This document shows, piece after piece, positions 45,531 to 54,583 of a DNA stretch of 64,000 bases. This DNA is from Aureimonas frigidaquae (GTDB taxonomy: Bacteria > Pseudomonadota > Alphaproteobacteria > Rhizobiales > Rhizobiaceae). The DNA lies in NCBI RefSeq assembly GCF_001463905.1, contig NZ_BBWR01000017.1, forward strand, positions 152,788-216,787. The letters run 5' to 3'. Within the stretch, counting starts at the first letter, position 1, and each line of letters opens with the position of its first letter. The notes under the pieces are model-generated. The model saw nothing but the letters and a program-made list of their open reading frames with translations. It did no database searches and was not told the DNA's origin. A program made the position numbers and the translations under genes.

Positions 45531-46019
45531 ATGTTCCACTCGCCGAGCCGAACCTACTCAGACCCGCCAGGCGCGCTCGCATGCCTGAATGAGGCTCGCG
45601 GCGCTGAAACGCTGCGAAAGTTGTCGGCGGCGATCACGAAGATCGACCGGTCCTTCCGGTACGATTTTGCGCTCACCCCAACATCCGCCGCCAACCATAT
45701 AGAAGCGCTCAAATCCTGCCGACCCGCGGCGCTCGAGCACCTTCCCGTACACATCACTCGCGCTGAAATCCTGCGGGGCATCAACGCGACCGTCAGCCTG
45801 ATATCCTATCTCGGCTCAGACGGAGCCCGCGAGGCGATCGATCCGGACACGCACGCAAGCGTACGCATTTTCCGCAACAGCCTTGAGAGCGCGCAGCTGG
45901 AAGCAGAAATTGAAGGTCGGTTGCGACAGCGGCGAGCGGTAGTCATTCAAGCCTTGGCCCGCGTGGGTGAGCCATTCTATCCGACGACATATGCGCCTCG
46001 ACAGGGGGTCTTCGAATGA
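45531..46019 (+). CDS. Hypothetical island protein
   Basis: A 162-aa protein with no recognised family, mostly helical after residue 25. The C-terminal helix reads SAQLEAEIEGRLRQRRAVVIQALA, and the last residues are GVFE. The start is uncertain because no strong ribosome site is visible. Its end overlaps the next start (ATGA) with a GGGGG ribosome site inside the coding end. It lies just before the ejection-like genes, so a virion-related role is possible. Confidence 0.5.
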   Translation: MFHSPSRTYSDPPGALACLNEARGAETLRKLSAAITKIDRSFRYDFALTPTSAANHIEALKSCRPAALEHLPVHITRAEILRGINATVSLISYLGSDGAREAIDPDTHASVRIFRNSLESAQLEAEIEGRLRQRRAVVIQALARVGEPFYPTTYAPRQGVFE

Positions 46020-46477
46020 CCGCCTGGCGTCTTGAGGATGTGCTCCGCAAGCACATCGCCGATATGGACGGATCGCAGCCGATCGAGCCAGCTGTCTTGA
46101 TGCTACGCGTTGTCCTGATCGCGTTTCTCGACCCAGTCTTCGCAGCGTCGCCGGATAAAGCCGAACTCGCAGACGGCATCTGGTTCGCTGCCGACCATGT
46201 TGCTCGCGCAGCGTCACCCTCGTTGGAGCCCGAAGACGTTCGGATGGGCTTTGGCGCTGCTGCCGGATTGCTGATCCAGATGGGGCTGCGAGCCGACAGG
46301 CGCGAGCCGCGAGGCATTCTACTTGCCCGGCTCGACCGCGTTGCTCTGATTGCAGACGAGCTCGACGCGCTCTTCCGACGTCGCCGGCTTGCTGCCCATG
46401 GTGACCCGTTCGCCCGGATGATCGCAATTCGCCGCGCCCAAGAAACGCAACCCGCCCCCGGCGCGGTTTTGAACTAG
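46016..46477 (+). CDS. Hypothetical island protein
   Basis: A 153-aa helical protein (IADMDGSQPIEPAVLMLRVVLIAFLDPVF; DVRMGFGAAAGLLIQMGLRADRR; an Arg-rich end). Coupled by ATGA to the gene before and followed after 9 bp by the first ejection-like gene with its own ribosome site. No family recognised. Confidence 0.5.
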   Translation: MTAWRLEDVLRKHIADMDGSQPIEPAVLMLRVVLIAFLDPVFAASPDKAELADGIWFAADHVARAASPSLEPEDVRMGFGAAAGLLIQMGLRADRREPRGILLARLDRVALIADELDALFRRRRLAAHGDPFARMIAIRRAQETQPAPGAVLN

Positions 46478-46486
46478 GAGCATCAG

Positions 46487-47902
46487 ATGCCCATTCGGAC
46501 CAACCGAGCGTACAACGACCCTAGCATCGGCGCGGTGTTCTCGAACATTGCATCCATGTTCGCACCGCCGAGCGCGTCGGACACGTATGCGTACGCGAAG
46601 GCAAAGGCGGCCTCCGAAGAGGCGGCGCGGATCCAGGACTTCTACGCCGGCGCGACCACGATGCCGCAGCAGGATTTCGACCGCCAAGCCACGGCGCTCG
46701 GCATTTACAATCCGACGCAGAGCTGGCGCGCCCTCGACATGGGCGACGCGACGGCGCGGTACGGAGTAGATGCCAACGCCGCGACCTCGCGGGCGAACAA
46801 CGCCGCCGACAATCAGCGTGCGCTGACCGAGCGTCAGATGATGGAAGCGGCCGCGATGGATCGCCAGAACGCACTACCTGTAACCCTTAACCCAGGCCAG
46901 CGTGCATTCCTTCCGGGTCAGACAGCTGCTGCTACAGGGCTCGGTGTTCAGCTGGAAGGTGCGGCGCAGGCGCTATCCACCGATGAGGTGGTGGCGGCGG
47001 CAATGGGCAGCCTGCCCACCGCCGACCTGCAGCAGTTCGCTCGGGATAAGTTCGCACCATCCGAGACGCAGGTGGCCGGCCAAGACCGGAGACGACTAGT
47101 CGAAAACGGTACTCTCTCCGAACAAGACCTGATCGACGCTATTGTCGGCGATAACACTCCCGTGCGCGCCATCGGAGCAGATGGGGCTCCTACCTTCATG
47201 AGCCCAGGCGCTGCGGTTCGAACCGGCGCGCAAGCTGCGCCGAACAATCCGCTCGTCCAGGTCAACAACGGCGATGCGCCCGACGGCAAGCTTCGCGACA
47301 AGCTCGACGAGGCCGAAGGCAAGCGTTGGAGCGATCTGCAAAGCGCAGCCGTGACGGCCTCTGGGCTCAATCAGGATCTGAGTATCCTGGAGGGGCTGGT
47401 CGACAGCGCCCCACAAGGTCCTCTTGTCGGGCGCCTCGCAGAGCTGTTTCCCGAAGCGACTACCTCGAGTGCGGCATGGCAGGCGGTTGTCAGTCGCGCA
47501 GCACCAGGACTACGCGTCGAAGGGTCAGGCGCGACAAGCGACATCGAATACAATGGCATGCTGCGTTCGCTGCCTCGGCTTCGCTACGACCCTGAGGCGA
47601 ACCGACTGATCCTGGAAACGATGAAACGAAAGGCGGATATCAATATGCGCCGCGGCGAGATTGTCTCCGGGTACCAGAACAGAGAGTTGGAAGCTGAAGA
47701 CGCACGCCGTCAGCTGGCAGACCTTAACCGGCTGTCGATCATGACACCGCAAGTCAAAGCAATGATCGAAGCTGCCGACCCCGGGTCCGCCGCGGAAGGC
47801 GGCGCAGGCGCTTCCACCTTGGCAATCGGCACGATCGAGGACGGCTACCGCTACCTTGGCGGAGATCCTGCCCAATCCTCCAGTTGGAAGGAGATACGCT
47901 GA
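46487..47902 (+). CDS. Phage internal/ejection-like protein
   Basis: A 471-aa Ala- and Gln-rich helical protein without membrane or enzyme motifs. Features seen in internal virion proteins of podovirus-like alphaproteobacterial phages are the GSGATSDIEYNGML and ILETMKRKADINMRRGEIV region and the C-terminal GTIEDGYRYLGGDPAQSSSW tail. Such proteins sit inside the capsid and enter the cell with the DNA. Its stop overlaps the next start by one base (TGATG), so the two are coupled. Confidence 0.6.
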   Translation: MPIRTNRAYNDPSIGAVFSNIASMFAPPSASDTYAYAKAKAASEEAARIQDFYAGATTMPQQDFDRQATALGIYNPTQSWRALDMGDATARYGVDANAATSRANNAADNQRALTERQMMEAAAMDRQNALPVTLNPGQRAFLPGQTAAATGLGVQLEGAAQALSTDEVVAAAMGSLPTADLQQFARDKFAPSETQVAGQDRRRLVENGTLSEQDLIDAIVGDNTPVRAIGADGAPTFMSPGAAVRTGAQAAPNNPLVQVNNGDAPDGKLRDKLDEAEGKRWSDLQSAAVTASGLNQDLSILEGLVDSAPQGPLVGRLAELFPEATTSSAAWQAVVSRAAPGLRVEGSGATSDIEYNGMLRSLPRLRYDPEANRLILETMKRKADINMRRGEIVSGYQNRELEAEDARRQLADLNRLSIMTPQVKAMIEAADPGSAAEGGAGASTLAIGTIEDGYRYLGGDPAQSSSWKEIR

Positions 47903-49983
47903 TGGCAGGCCCATGGGAAAGATACGGCGTCGAAGCGAGCGGCACGTCCATGCCCTCGCAGAAGCCTTGGGAGCGGCGCCAGCAGCCGAGGCTGGAAGGT
48001 ACTGGCCAGTTCGGCGGCGCGGCGATGAACGCCACTGCCGGAGCGAATGAGGCGCTGTATGCGATTGCGGGGGCGCCGGTCGACGCTGCCCGCGGTATCC
48101 GCAATCTCGCAGCTCGCGGCATCAACGCGACATTCGGAACCGAGATCGAGCCGTTGGCGCCAAATGTCGGCTTGGGCTCGCGCGGTATCGCCGAAACTCT
48201 TGGTGCAATCCGCCCGGAACTGGATCCGGCGAACACCGTCGCCGATGGAATGGGTGACCAACTCGCCCGCGGCGCGGGAGCTGGTGTTGTCGGCGCCGTC
48301 GTCCCGGCCGGCGTCTTGGGCGCGGCCAATCGCGCTGGTATGCTCTCCCCGCAGGTGGCACAGACTGCGACTACCATCTTCGGCCCATCGAATAGTCTCG
48401 GCCGCGTTGCCGCAGACGCTGTTGTCGGCGGCGCTGCAGGTGCCGGTGCGGTCGCGGGCGCCGATATGGCGCCCGATGGCTGGGAGCCGGTTGGCGCGCT
48501 TGCGGGAAGTTTCGCTGCGGGCTTGCCGGCTGGTGCAGTTGCCAATGCCCCGAGCGCCATCGCGCGGAACCGCGCTGCAGACCAAGCTGTCGCCCCAGTT
48601 GGCATATCGGGCCGCACGGCTGCGCAGATCAGCCGGGAGATGGAGCGGGATGGCCTTTCGGTGTCAGCCGCCCGGCAGCGCGCCGCGCAGATGGGCGACG
48701 ACGCCATGTTGCTTGATCTGGGCGACAATCTCGGCCGCGGCACGGCGGCGATGGTGACGAAGCCCGGCGAAGGCGCCGCGACCGTTCGCCGGCGCTTAGC
48801 CGACCGCCAGGCAGGCGCGCCGCAGCGCATCGCAGACGCAGCCGACACGGCACTTGGCCCGGCTCGCAATATGGCCGAAACGGTGGACGATCTGATTAGA
48901 ACTCGTTCCGCTGCTGCTGAACCGTTGTACCGGGGTGCACTGGATCGTCCGATCGAATGGAACGATCGAATGCAGCAGTTCATAGACGAACCGAACATTC
49001 GCCGCGGGCTGCGCGATGGGGTCGAGATACAAAGGCTTGAGGCCCTCGCGCGAGGGGAACAGTTTAATCCCCTTGATCTTCGCATTGCCGGCTACGACGA
49101 AGCGGGAGATGCGATCATCCAGGGCACGCCGAACATGCGGACGCTCAATGCGGCGAAGAAGGGGCTGGATCAGCAGATCGAAACCTATCGCGATCCTACC
49201 ACAGGTAGATTGGCCTTGGACGAGCGCGGCCGCGCTTTGGTAGAACTGCAATCATCGTTCATTCGGGCACTCGACGACGCCAATCCGGAATACGCGGCAG
49301 CCCGCCAGGCATGGTCGGGCCCCACACGCGTCCGCGATGCGATGGCCCTCGGTCAGGACGTCTTCAGCGCGTCGACCAGGCCGGACGATCTTCGGCGCCG
49401 CCTGAGCTCGATGACGGATGCCGAGCGTGAAGCGTTCCAGATCGGCGCGCGTGACCAGCTGGCCGAAGTGATGGGTACGGCCCGCCGCGACGCGTCCGCA
49501 GCTCGAGCTCTGTTTGAGAAGGGGTGGAACAGAGAGAAGCTCGGCCTTGTCCTGGGCGATGATGACCGAGCTACACAGTTCCTGCAGACCCTTCAGAATG
49601 AAACGGCCTTCTCTAATCGCTCGAACGCCATCACGGGCGGTAGCGCGACAGCTGAGAGGCAATCGCGGGGTCTGGAGTATGAAGGCAAGCAGGATGTCGT
49701 TCTGAACGCTCTCGACCCTGCTACCGGCTTGTGGGGCGATACGAAGCGCACAGTTGGTAAGGGCGCCGATGTGCTTCTCAACCGCCGTAGCGCCGGTCGC
49801 GCGGAGCAGATGCGCACTGAGTTCGGAGACGCCGTGTCCCGCCGGGGGCCGGAGCGAGACGAACTCATCGACGCCATTTTCGGCTACGGCCGCGCCCAGG
49901 TAGCACCGCCGACGTTAGATCCGCAGGAGTTGATCCGGGCGATAATGGCAGGCGCTACAAGTACTTTGATCACACAGCCGTGA
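47902..49983 (+). CDS. Large phage ejection/internal virion-like protein
   Basis: A 693-aa protein beginning MAGPWERYG with a second PWER motif at residues 23-26, a pattern common at the N-terminus of rhizobial phage internal proteins. Residues 45-235 are rich in Gly/Ala with weakly hydrophobic helices (VVGAVVPAGVLGAA; AGAGAVAGADMAP), as expected for a protein that helps DNA cross membranes. The rest is helical with charged repeats. GGAAGGAG precedes ATG 47902. No capsid, portal or tail genes are nearby, which is unusual. Confidence 0.6.
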   Translation: MAGPWERYGVEASGTSMPSQKPWERRQQPRLEGTGQFGGAAMNATAGANEALYAIAGAPVDAARGIRNLAARGINATFGTEIEPLAPNVGLGSRGIAETLGAIRPELDPANTVADGMGDQLARGAGAGVVGAVVPAGVLGAANRAGMLSPQVAQTATTIFGPSNSLGRVAADAVVGGAAGAGAVAGADMAPDGWEPVGALAGSFAAGLPAGAVANAPSAIARNRAADQAVAPVGISGRTAAQISREMERDGLSVSAARQRAAQMGDDAMLLDLGDNLGRGTAAMVTKPGEGAATVRRRLADRQAGAPQRIADAADTALGPARNMAETVDDLIRTRSAAAEPLYRGALDRPIEWNDRMQQFIDEPNIRRGLRDGVEIQRLEALARGEQFNPLDLRIAGYDEAGDAIIQGTPNMRTLNAAKKGLDQQIETYRDPTTGRLALDERGRALVELQSSFIRALDDANPEYAAARQAWSGPTRVRDAMALGQDVFSASTRPDDLRRRLSSMTDAEREAFQIGARDQLAEVMGTARRDASAARALFEKGWNREKLGLVLGDDDRATQFLQTLQNETAFSNRSNAITGGSATAERQSRGLEYEGKQDVVLNALDPATGLWGDTKRTVGKGADVLLNRRSAGRAEQMRTEFGDAVSRRGPERDELIDAIFGYGRAQVAPPTLDPQELIRAIMAGATSTLITQP

Positions 49984-50023
49984 TGCAATTCTGACAGGTA
50001 GTCTGCGGTATTAGGTCCGCGTG

Positions 50024-51196
50024 CTATGGGTTTTGTCTGCGAATAAAGTCGGCAAACAGCGGTACTGTGAAGTCTAGATAGCCGTGATCGGTGCTATAGA
50101 TCATGCCTTTGAATATAATGCTCGCTCGAACAGGTCCTAGAGATCTGGGATCGCGACCCATTGCCCGCGCTATGTCAGAGAATTGGTAAGGCCCATCACC
50201 CAAGGATGCCATTGAGTTCACGAATTGCACTTCTGCTTTGGTAAGTCTGTCCAGACGCACTCGAAAAAATCCGTCGTCTAGGGAGCGAACAGTTTCATCG
50301 TAGGATGAGACTACGTCTGTAGCGTCGATTTCGGGCCCCGGAGCATTGTTCCAAGCGAATGAGGCAAGTTCTTGAAGAAAGAAAGGGTACCCTTTTGTCC
50401 TATCAATGATCTCGTGTAGGCCATCCTCAGAAATGCTTGCTCCCTCATCAATGATTGGCTTCTTAACAGCTTTTCCGGCGGCTTGACTATCGAGCGCACC
50501 GACCGCTGGATAACTGAATAGCCTTTCTGCGTACGATTTGGCATCTCCCGCAAGCCGTGCAACCTGCGGAAGTCCGGCTCCGACGAAGATCACCGGCAGC
50601 CCGTCTTGAGACATTCGATGTAGCGCAACGATAAGGCCAGCAAGATCCTTCTCAGAAAGATATTGAACTTCATCGATCAGTAGCAGCCAGCCTTTGCCTG
50701 CAGCCTGTGCCGCTCTACCAATCTGACCGAAGAGGTCGGGGAGATCATGCTGAATATCCCCGCTCTCGGCTAGGCCGGCTTCAGGAGCAGGCTCAACACC
50801 GAATGCAAGTCCACCATATTCAATTTTGAAAACTGCCGCGAAATTACGTAAACCGCTCAGTGCTCGTTGAGCGTACTGCTTGGCGGCTTCAGTGTTAGAG
50901 AGTGACCGAGCTACCTTCCGCATCTCCGGGTAAAGAAGGTTAGCTAATGTCGTTCTCTCGGGCGCCTCAACCTTCGAAACCAACAATCCTTCGCTCTCGG
51001 CGATCCTGCCGATTTCGCTTAGTAGAACCGTCTTACCCGTTCCCCTCAGCCCAAGCAGCATCATTGAGCGAGCGGGACGCCCCTTCAAAGCCCTGCCACA
51101 GGATATCCGAGCGTTCTCGAGGATCGTATCTCGTCCGGCTAATTCTGGAGGGCGACTTCCAGCCCCAGGCGCAAAGGGATTTGAAAACGGGTCCAC
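50024..51196 (-). CDS. AAA+ ATPase, Orc1/Cdc6-like, with C-terminal winged helix
   Basis: A 390-aa P-loop ATPase. Walker A is GLRGTGKT (49-56), Walker B is LLLIDEVQYL (Asp175, Glu176), sensor-1-like VIFVGAGLPQ follows, and the C-terminal part has a winged helix (FSDIARAMGRDPRSLGPVRASIIFKGMIYS) with a final FTVPLFADFIRR. This architecture is found in uncharacterised ATPases of mobile elements and in STAND-like sensors. Lower GC than its neighbours and single-gene placement suggest accessory cargo, possibly defensive. The 192 bp upstream (51197-51388) are AT-rich and likely hold its promoter. Confidence 0.8.
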   Translation of the reverse strand: MDPFSNPFAPGAGSRPPELAGRDTILENARISCGRALKGRPARSMMLLGLRGTGKTVLLSEIGRIAESEGLLVSKVEAPERTTLANLLYPEMRKVARSLSNTEAAKQYAQRALSGLRNFAAVFKIEYGGLAFGVEPAPEAGLAESGDIQHDLPDLFGQIGRAAQAAGKGWLLLIDEVQYLSEKDLAGLIVALHRMSQDGLPVIFVGAGLPQVARLAGDAKSYAERLFSYPAVGALDSQAAGKAVKKPIIDEGASISEDGLHEIIDRTKGYPFFLQELASFAWNNAPGPEIDATDVVSSYDETVRSLDDGFFRVRLDRLTKAEVQFVNSMASLGDGPYQFSDIARAMGRDPRSLGPVRASIIFKGMIYSTDHGYLDFTVPLFADFIRRQNP

Positions 51197-51388
51197 GTCG
51201 CATTCCTCGTTAAACGCTACAAATGTCTAGCACGCACTAGCGATTTATCCTATCCTTTTGTAGTTTTTAGTAGACTATTAGCGGTCTAGCTCGGCTGGGT
51301 CAGCTGGTACGTTTTCTGCGGTGCTCCATAGGAACAGATGCAGTGGGGCGTTCGTTCGAGAACCGGTGCGCGTATATTGCCAATGTCG

Positions 51389-51859
51389 CTAACAGTGATC
51401 GCCGTGTGAAACTCGCATCACGGTCCAGTCGCTTGCGGTAGTACCAGGTCCGTCATGCTGAGCTGTGACGGAAACGCGGCAAACCTGCACGGTCGAACGA
51501 GACACGGCTGGGATAGTCCCGATTGACGACGCCACATTATTGAACCCAGCACCAACAGCCTGGTTGTTGTATGTGCGTGGTGCGGGCGTGTAAGCGGGCA
51601 GTGTGGTCGTCACCGAAACTGGCGACGTTTCGAATACGAACATCCGCCGTCCCGGCTCCGCATCGTAACCATCGACCAATCGGAAAGCATTTTGCTCGGT
51701 GATGAAGTCGGCCACTGTACGACCCTGATACGATGCGAGCGCATTGCCGATTGCGGCCTGCTGCCCAGCTTCGTACTCGGCGCCGGTTTGGCATCCTGCC
51801 AGAGCCAATATACTGATCGCAAATGCAGCAGGCGATCGGACGTTAGACTTCCTGGCCAT
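51389..51859 (-). CDS. Small predicted lipoprotein
   Basis: A 156-aa protein with a signal sequence and lipobox ILALAGC (Cys near residue 23). The mature part has YQGRTVADFITEQNA, similar to small lipoproteins of alphaproteobacteria, then a Thr/Pro-rich stretch and a VCRVSVTAQ strand near the end. It may be phage-encoded and alter the host surface, for example superinfection exclusion, but this is inference. The start ATG overlaps the reading frame of the decayed gene upstream. Confidence 0.65.
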   Translation of the reverse strand: MARKSNVRSPAAFAISILALAGCQTGAEYEAGQQAAIGNALASYQGRTVADFITEQNAFRLVDGYDAEPGRRMFVFETSPVSVTTTLPAYTPAPRTYNNQAVGAGFNNVASSIGTIPAVSRSTVQVCRVSVTAQHDGPGTTASDWTVMRVSHGDHC

Positions 51860-52016
51860 TCTTCACCCCCTTCGATCCAACGTCATCTCCTGAGTTGCCG
51901 AAACAGAAACCAGCCCACGCTTCCATCATTGCACGCCGCTTCTCCAAGGCATCGCCTCGGCGATAGGCGCGCTCGGTAGCATCTCCGACGAAGTGTGCAA
52001 GAGCGCTGCCAGAACG
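51843..52016 (-). pseudogene. C-terminal remnant of a second tyrosine integrase
   Basis: Translation of the minus strand gives ALAHFVGDATERAYRRGDAL followed by EKRRAMMEAWAGFC. This is the recognisable end of P4-type tyrosine integrases, including the catalytic Tyr in ERAYRR. No N-terminal or R/H-R boxes precede it, so it is a fragment. It lies in a different frame from the SH3-like remnant it is fused to. Confidence 0.6.
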
Positions 52017-52282
52017 CTGTCTGATGTCGTTGGACCAGATCGCACCCGAACGCGCACCGTCGCATAGGCGACAGTTCGAGCTACAGACCGTATGCCTTCA
52101 TCAGATTGCACCGCCACGGTGCGCTCAACCTGCGGCGGCCGTTCGATGACGGATGGAGCCGCGAAAGCGGCAGGACGAGGGCGCGGGGCGCTCGGTCTCG
52201 GCTCTTACTCTCCAGAGCCAAGCCAGAGGAGGCCGAACACACCAGCGGCAATCCAACCAAATGTGCTCCTTGTCTTCCCCAT
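51926..52282 (-). pseudogene. Decayed membrane-anchored SH3-domain protein
   Basis: ATG at 52282 (with a GGGGGA ribosome site) encodes 25 residues with one membrane helix (GWIAAGVFGLLWLG). A TAA at 52205-52207 stops it, then the same frame continues through a Pro/Ala-rich linker into an SH3-like strand (VRVRVRSGPTTSDSVLAAL) before running into the integrase-tail sequence. The internal stop and the truncated SH3 domain indicate a dead gene. Bases 52283-52488 hold nothing certain. Confidence 0.55.
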
Positions 52283-52488
52283 CCGATCCCCCAAGACCGG
52301 ACATTGTTTCATGAAACGCTACGCGGCGACAATCAGCCTTGCATACCGTCCCGAAATCTGGCGTGAGGAAGCGACCGCGTCGTGGCTTTCAGGCAACGCG
52401 TGTGACAGTTCAACCGAATGCGAAATTTGTAATTGCGGTCGTTCTAATGCCATTCTTGACTTAGCCCAGCGGCTGAAGAGTGACCTAG

Positions 52489-52737
52489 TCAGCGGGGTTT
52501 CCTAATTATGGTGTCAATTAGGTCGTTTGCGAGTGCTTGATATTGAGCCGCAGGAACAGCTCTTAACTGCGCGCCTTGCGCATAACGGGTGAAGGCCTCC
52601 GCAAGCTCAGCAGCTGACCACCCTGCGTCTAACGCCTCACGCTCGATCTGCAGAACAATGTCCTGAACGATCCTTGCACATTCAGCTCGGCGATCGTTCT
52701 CATTTGCCGTCGGACTGGGTATCGGCATCGGACGCAC
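52489..52737 (-). CDS. Small helical hypothetical protein
   Basis: An 82-aa protein with a central VLQIEREALDAGWSAAELAEAF helix pair, a pattern repeated in small accessory proteins of Rhizobiales. It follows the recombinase-ParB operon on the same strand, 47 bp away. It shares the A-x-x-AGW-x-x-x-A layout with the small gene at 57814-58041. No function is known. Confidence 0.55.
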   Translation of the reverse strand: MRPMPIPSPTANENDRRAECARIVQDIVLQIEREALDAGWSAAELAEAFTRYAQGAQLRAVPAAQYQALANDLIDTIIRKPR

Positions 52738-52784
52738 TCCTGGATGCTATCCTGCGTACCCTAGCATCGTTTGATCGGCCGCCG

Positions 52785-53687
52785 TCACTCTCTTTCGATG
52801 CGGCGGGCATCTGTTGCGATCCCTTCCATTGTTGAGAACAGCCCATCGGTCAGTTCGTTATGGTACCGCTTGAGGTAGTCCAGGACGTTTGCGTTGCCGA
52901 GGAGCCGGCTTATATAGCCTTTGGCCACCACCAGCGTCAGCATGGTCTCACCGTGCGTGTCCTCAACTTCCTTGTAGTCCGCGTTCAGCTTTTCCATTTC
53001 GCGCTCCATGCGGGCCAAATCGCTTGGTGCGATGCCGTGGATTTTCTGGCGCCCTTTCAATGGTTCGAGCTGTTCCGGCCGGGTGGTAGCGTAGATCATC
53101 TCAACATACTTAAGAGAATAGATGTTTGCAGCGATCATCATCTCGGCGGCTTCGATCTGGCGCATTGGCTTCATCTTGCGGAGAACCGCAAAAATTGAAC
53201 GGTTAGCCATCTTGTTTTTCAGCATCTCGGCTACTTCGGGTGCGATGCCTTTAAGAAGATTTTGGCGCTCTCGAATGCGATCAACGTCCACCTCGAGAGC
53301 AGCGGCTATACGCTCCCGCGGAACGCCGCGCTCAATGGCAGTGAGGATCATACGATGCTCTTGGATCGCACTTAGTCTAGTGATCTGACGGTTGTACGTG
53401 AAAGCCTCATCGTCCGTTGCTACCAGGCATGGAGCGGCGGTAGAGTTTAGTATCTTCAGAGCCTCTAACCGCATGTGCCCGTCTAGGAGTATGTATATGT
53501 CCTCGTTTTCCCCCTCCTGCGGATACACAGCGAGGGGCTCCACAATCCCAACTTCCCGTACGGACGCGAGGATGGTTCGAAATTTGGACGCGAACTGAAG
53601 ATCTGCAGCGAGGGCCTTCGTTGGCAGCAGTTTCGCTAGTGGGATCGTCAGTATCTCAGGCTTGAAGGCCCAGCGAACACCGGTCAT
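52785..53687 (-). CDS. ParB/RepB-like protein with RepB C-terminal domain
   Basis: A 300-aa partition-type protein. The ParB N-terminal domain has ILLDGHMRLEALKIL (70-76 replaces the canonical GERRxRA box). An HTH region follows (VPRERIAAALEVDVDRIRERQNLL), then the RepB plasmid-partition domain (LRKMKPMRQIEAAEMMIAAN). It is the last gene of a three-gene operon and starts inside the stop of the preceding ParB-like gene (ATGA). No ParA and no parS-like repeats were found, so classical plasmid partition is unlikely. Confidence 0.83.
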   Translation of the reverse strand: MTGVRWAFKPEILTIPLAKLLPTKALAADLQFASKFRTILASVREVGIVEPLAVYPQEGENEDIYILLDGHMRLEALKILNSTAAPCLVATDDEAFTYNRQITRLSAIQEHRMILTAIERGVPRERIAAALEVDVDRIRERQNLLKGIAPEVAEMLKNKMANRSIFAVLRKMKPMRQIEAAEMMIAANIYSLKYVEMIYATTRPEQLEPLKGRQKIHGIAPSDLARMEREMEKLNADYKEVEDTHGETMLTLVVAKGYISRLLGNANVLDYLKRYHNELTDGLFSTMEGIATDARRIERE

Positions 53688-54583
53688 GTCTGCGCCTCCA
53701 ACTGAAGTCGCTCCGATAGTGCAGCTGGCATTGTCTCAATGCCTTCGGCTCTAAGCACGGTTCTGAAATGCTCATCCGCCATCAAACGCCGCACGGCGGA
53801 AACCACAAAGAGCAAACGGCTTTCGCTGATTTCCGCCTTCTTCACCGCCATGCGCTGCCGTCGCACTTCGCGTTGATATGTCTGCAGTAGTCGATTTGCC
53901 GTAAGCGGAGTGGCTGCTTTGTGCTTCCACCTTTCGTAGTTCCGGCCCACCATCCGCCTCTGATCAATCAGTCTCCGAACCTTCAGAAGCTGATCGCCCT
54001 TCAGCAGACCATCCTGGTATGCGTTCATCATGATCACCTGCGTACCTGCATCGTCCACCCGAGCGATGTCACAGGCCAACCGCATGGGAAGCCATCCCTG
54101 CTCAACGGCTCCAATCAGTCGCGCCTCGCCGGCCTTTAGCAGCATAACAATTCCATGGATGTATGACGTGGCGAGGCCGGTTTTCGCCGCGATCTGAGTG
54201 CCGGTGTAACCTCGCTCGTCCAACGCGCGGATTGCACCCAGCAAATCCCCGCTCTTGTGGCGACGCCGTGCCAGGTTTTCGACGAGGCTCATCAGATATC
54301 GATCTGCCTCCGAGGCCTGCACCACAGACGCCGCGATATGGGTCTCGCCAAGCGCCTTGCAGGCCTCAAGCCGACCCTGGCCGCAGATCAGATCGTAAGC
54401 CTCGTTCCGATCCCCGGCTCGAGCTCTCGAGACCGTAATTGGCCGCTTAAGCCCGACTGTAGAAATGTTCTCAACTAATCCAGCAAACACTTTCTGATTG
54501 CGGGTTCTTGGGTTTAGAACATGCACTGACGCGATAGGCACTAGGAGAATGGATGATTGCCTGATCGGCTCATCGATACGCAT
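53684..54583 (-). CDS. ParB/RepB-like partition-family protein
   Basis: A 299-aa protein related to but distinct from the next gene. The ParB domain has DLICGQGRLEACKALG (68-74) and LVENLARR (101-108), followed by an HTH (YTGTQIAAKTGLATSYIHGIVMLL) and a helical dimer-like region (LLKGDQLLKVRRLIDQRR). The start shares one base with the recombinase stop (TGATG). Two paralogous ParB-type proteins made together could form a heteromeric DNA-sliding clamp; this is inference. Confidence 0.83.
   Translation of the reverse strand: MRIDEPIRQSSILLVPIASVHVLNPRTRNQKVFAGLVENISTVGLKRPITVSRARAGDRNEAYDLICGQGRLEACKALGETHIAASVVQASEADRYLMSLVENLARRRHKSGDLLGAIRALDERGYTGTQIAAKTGLATSYIHGIVMLLKAGEARLIGAVEQGWLPMRLACDIARVDDAGTQVIMMNAYQDGLLKGDQLLKVRRLIDQRRMVGRNYERWKHKAATPLTANRLLQTYQREVRRQRMAVKKAEISESRLLFVVSAVRRLMADEHFRTVLRAEGIETMPAALSERLQLEAQT

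Noticed and set aside
45335..45592. Open frame of 85 aa after the small serine recombinase
   Set aside because: No ribosome site, proline-rich shadow composition, and it overlaps the better-supported gene at 45531.
52311..52505. Plus-strand frame of 64 aa with several cysteines
   Set aside because: No ribosome site, no family and opposite to the decayed SH3 region; translation cannot be supported.
52785..54583. Classical plasmid partition (repABC) locus
   Set aside because: There is no ParA/RepA, no RepC and no parS-like palindrome; the genes are coupled to a recombinase instead.
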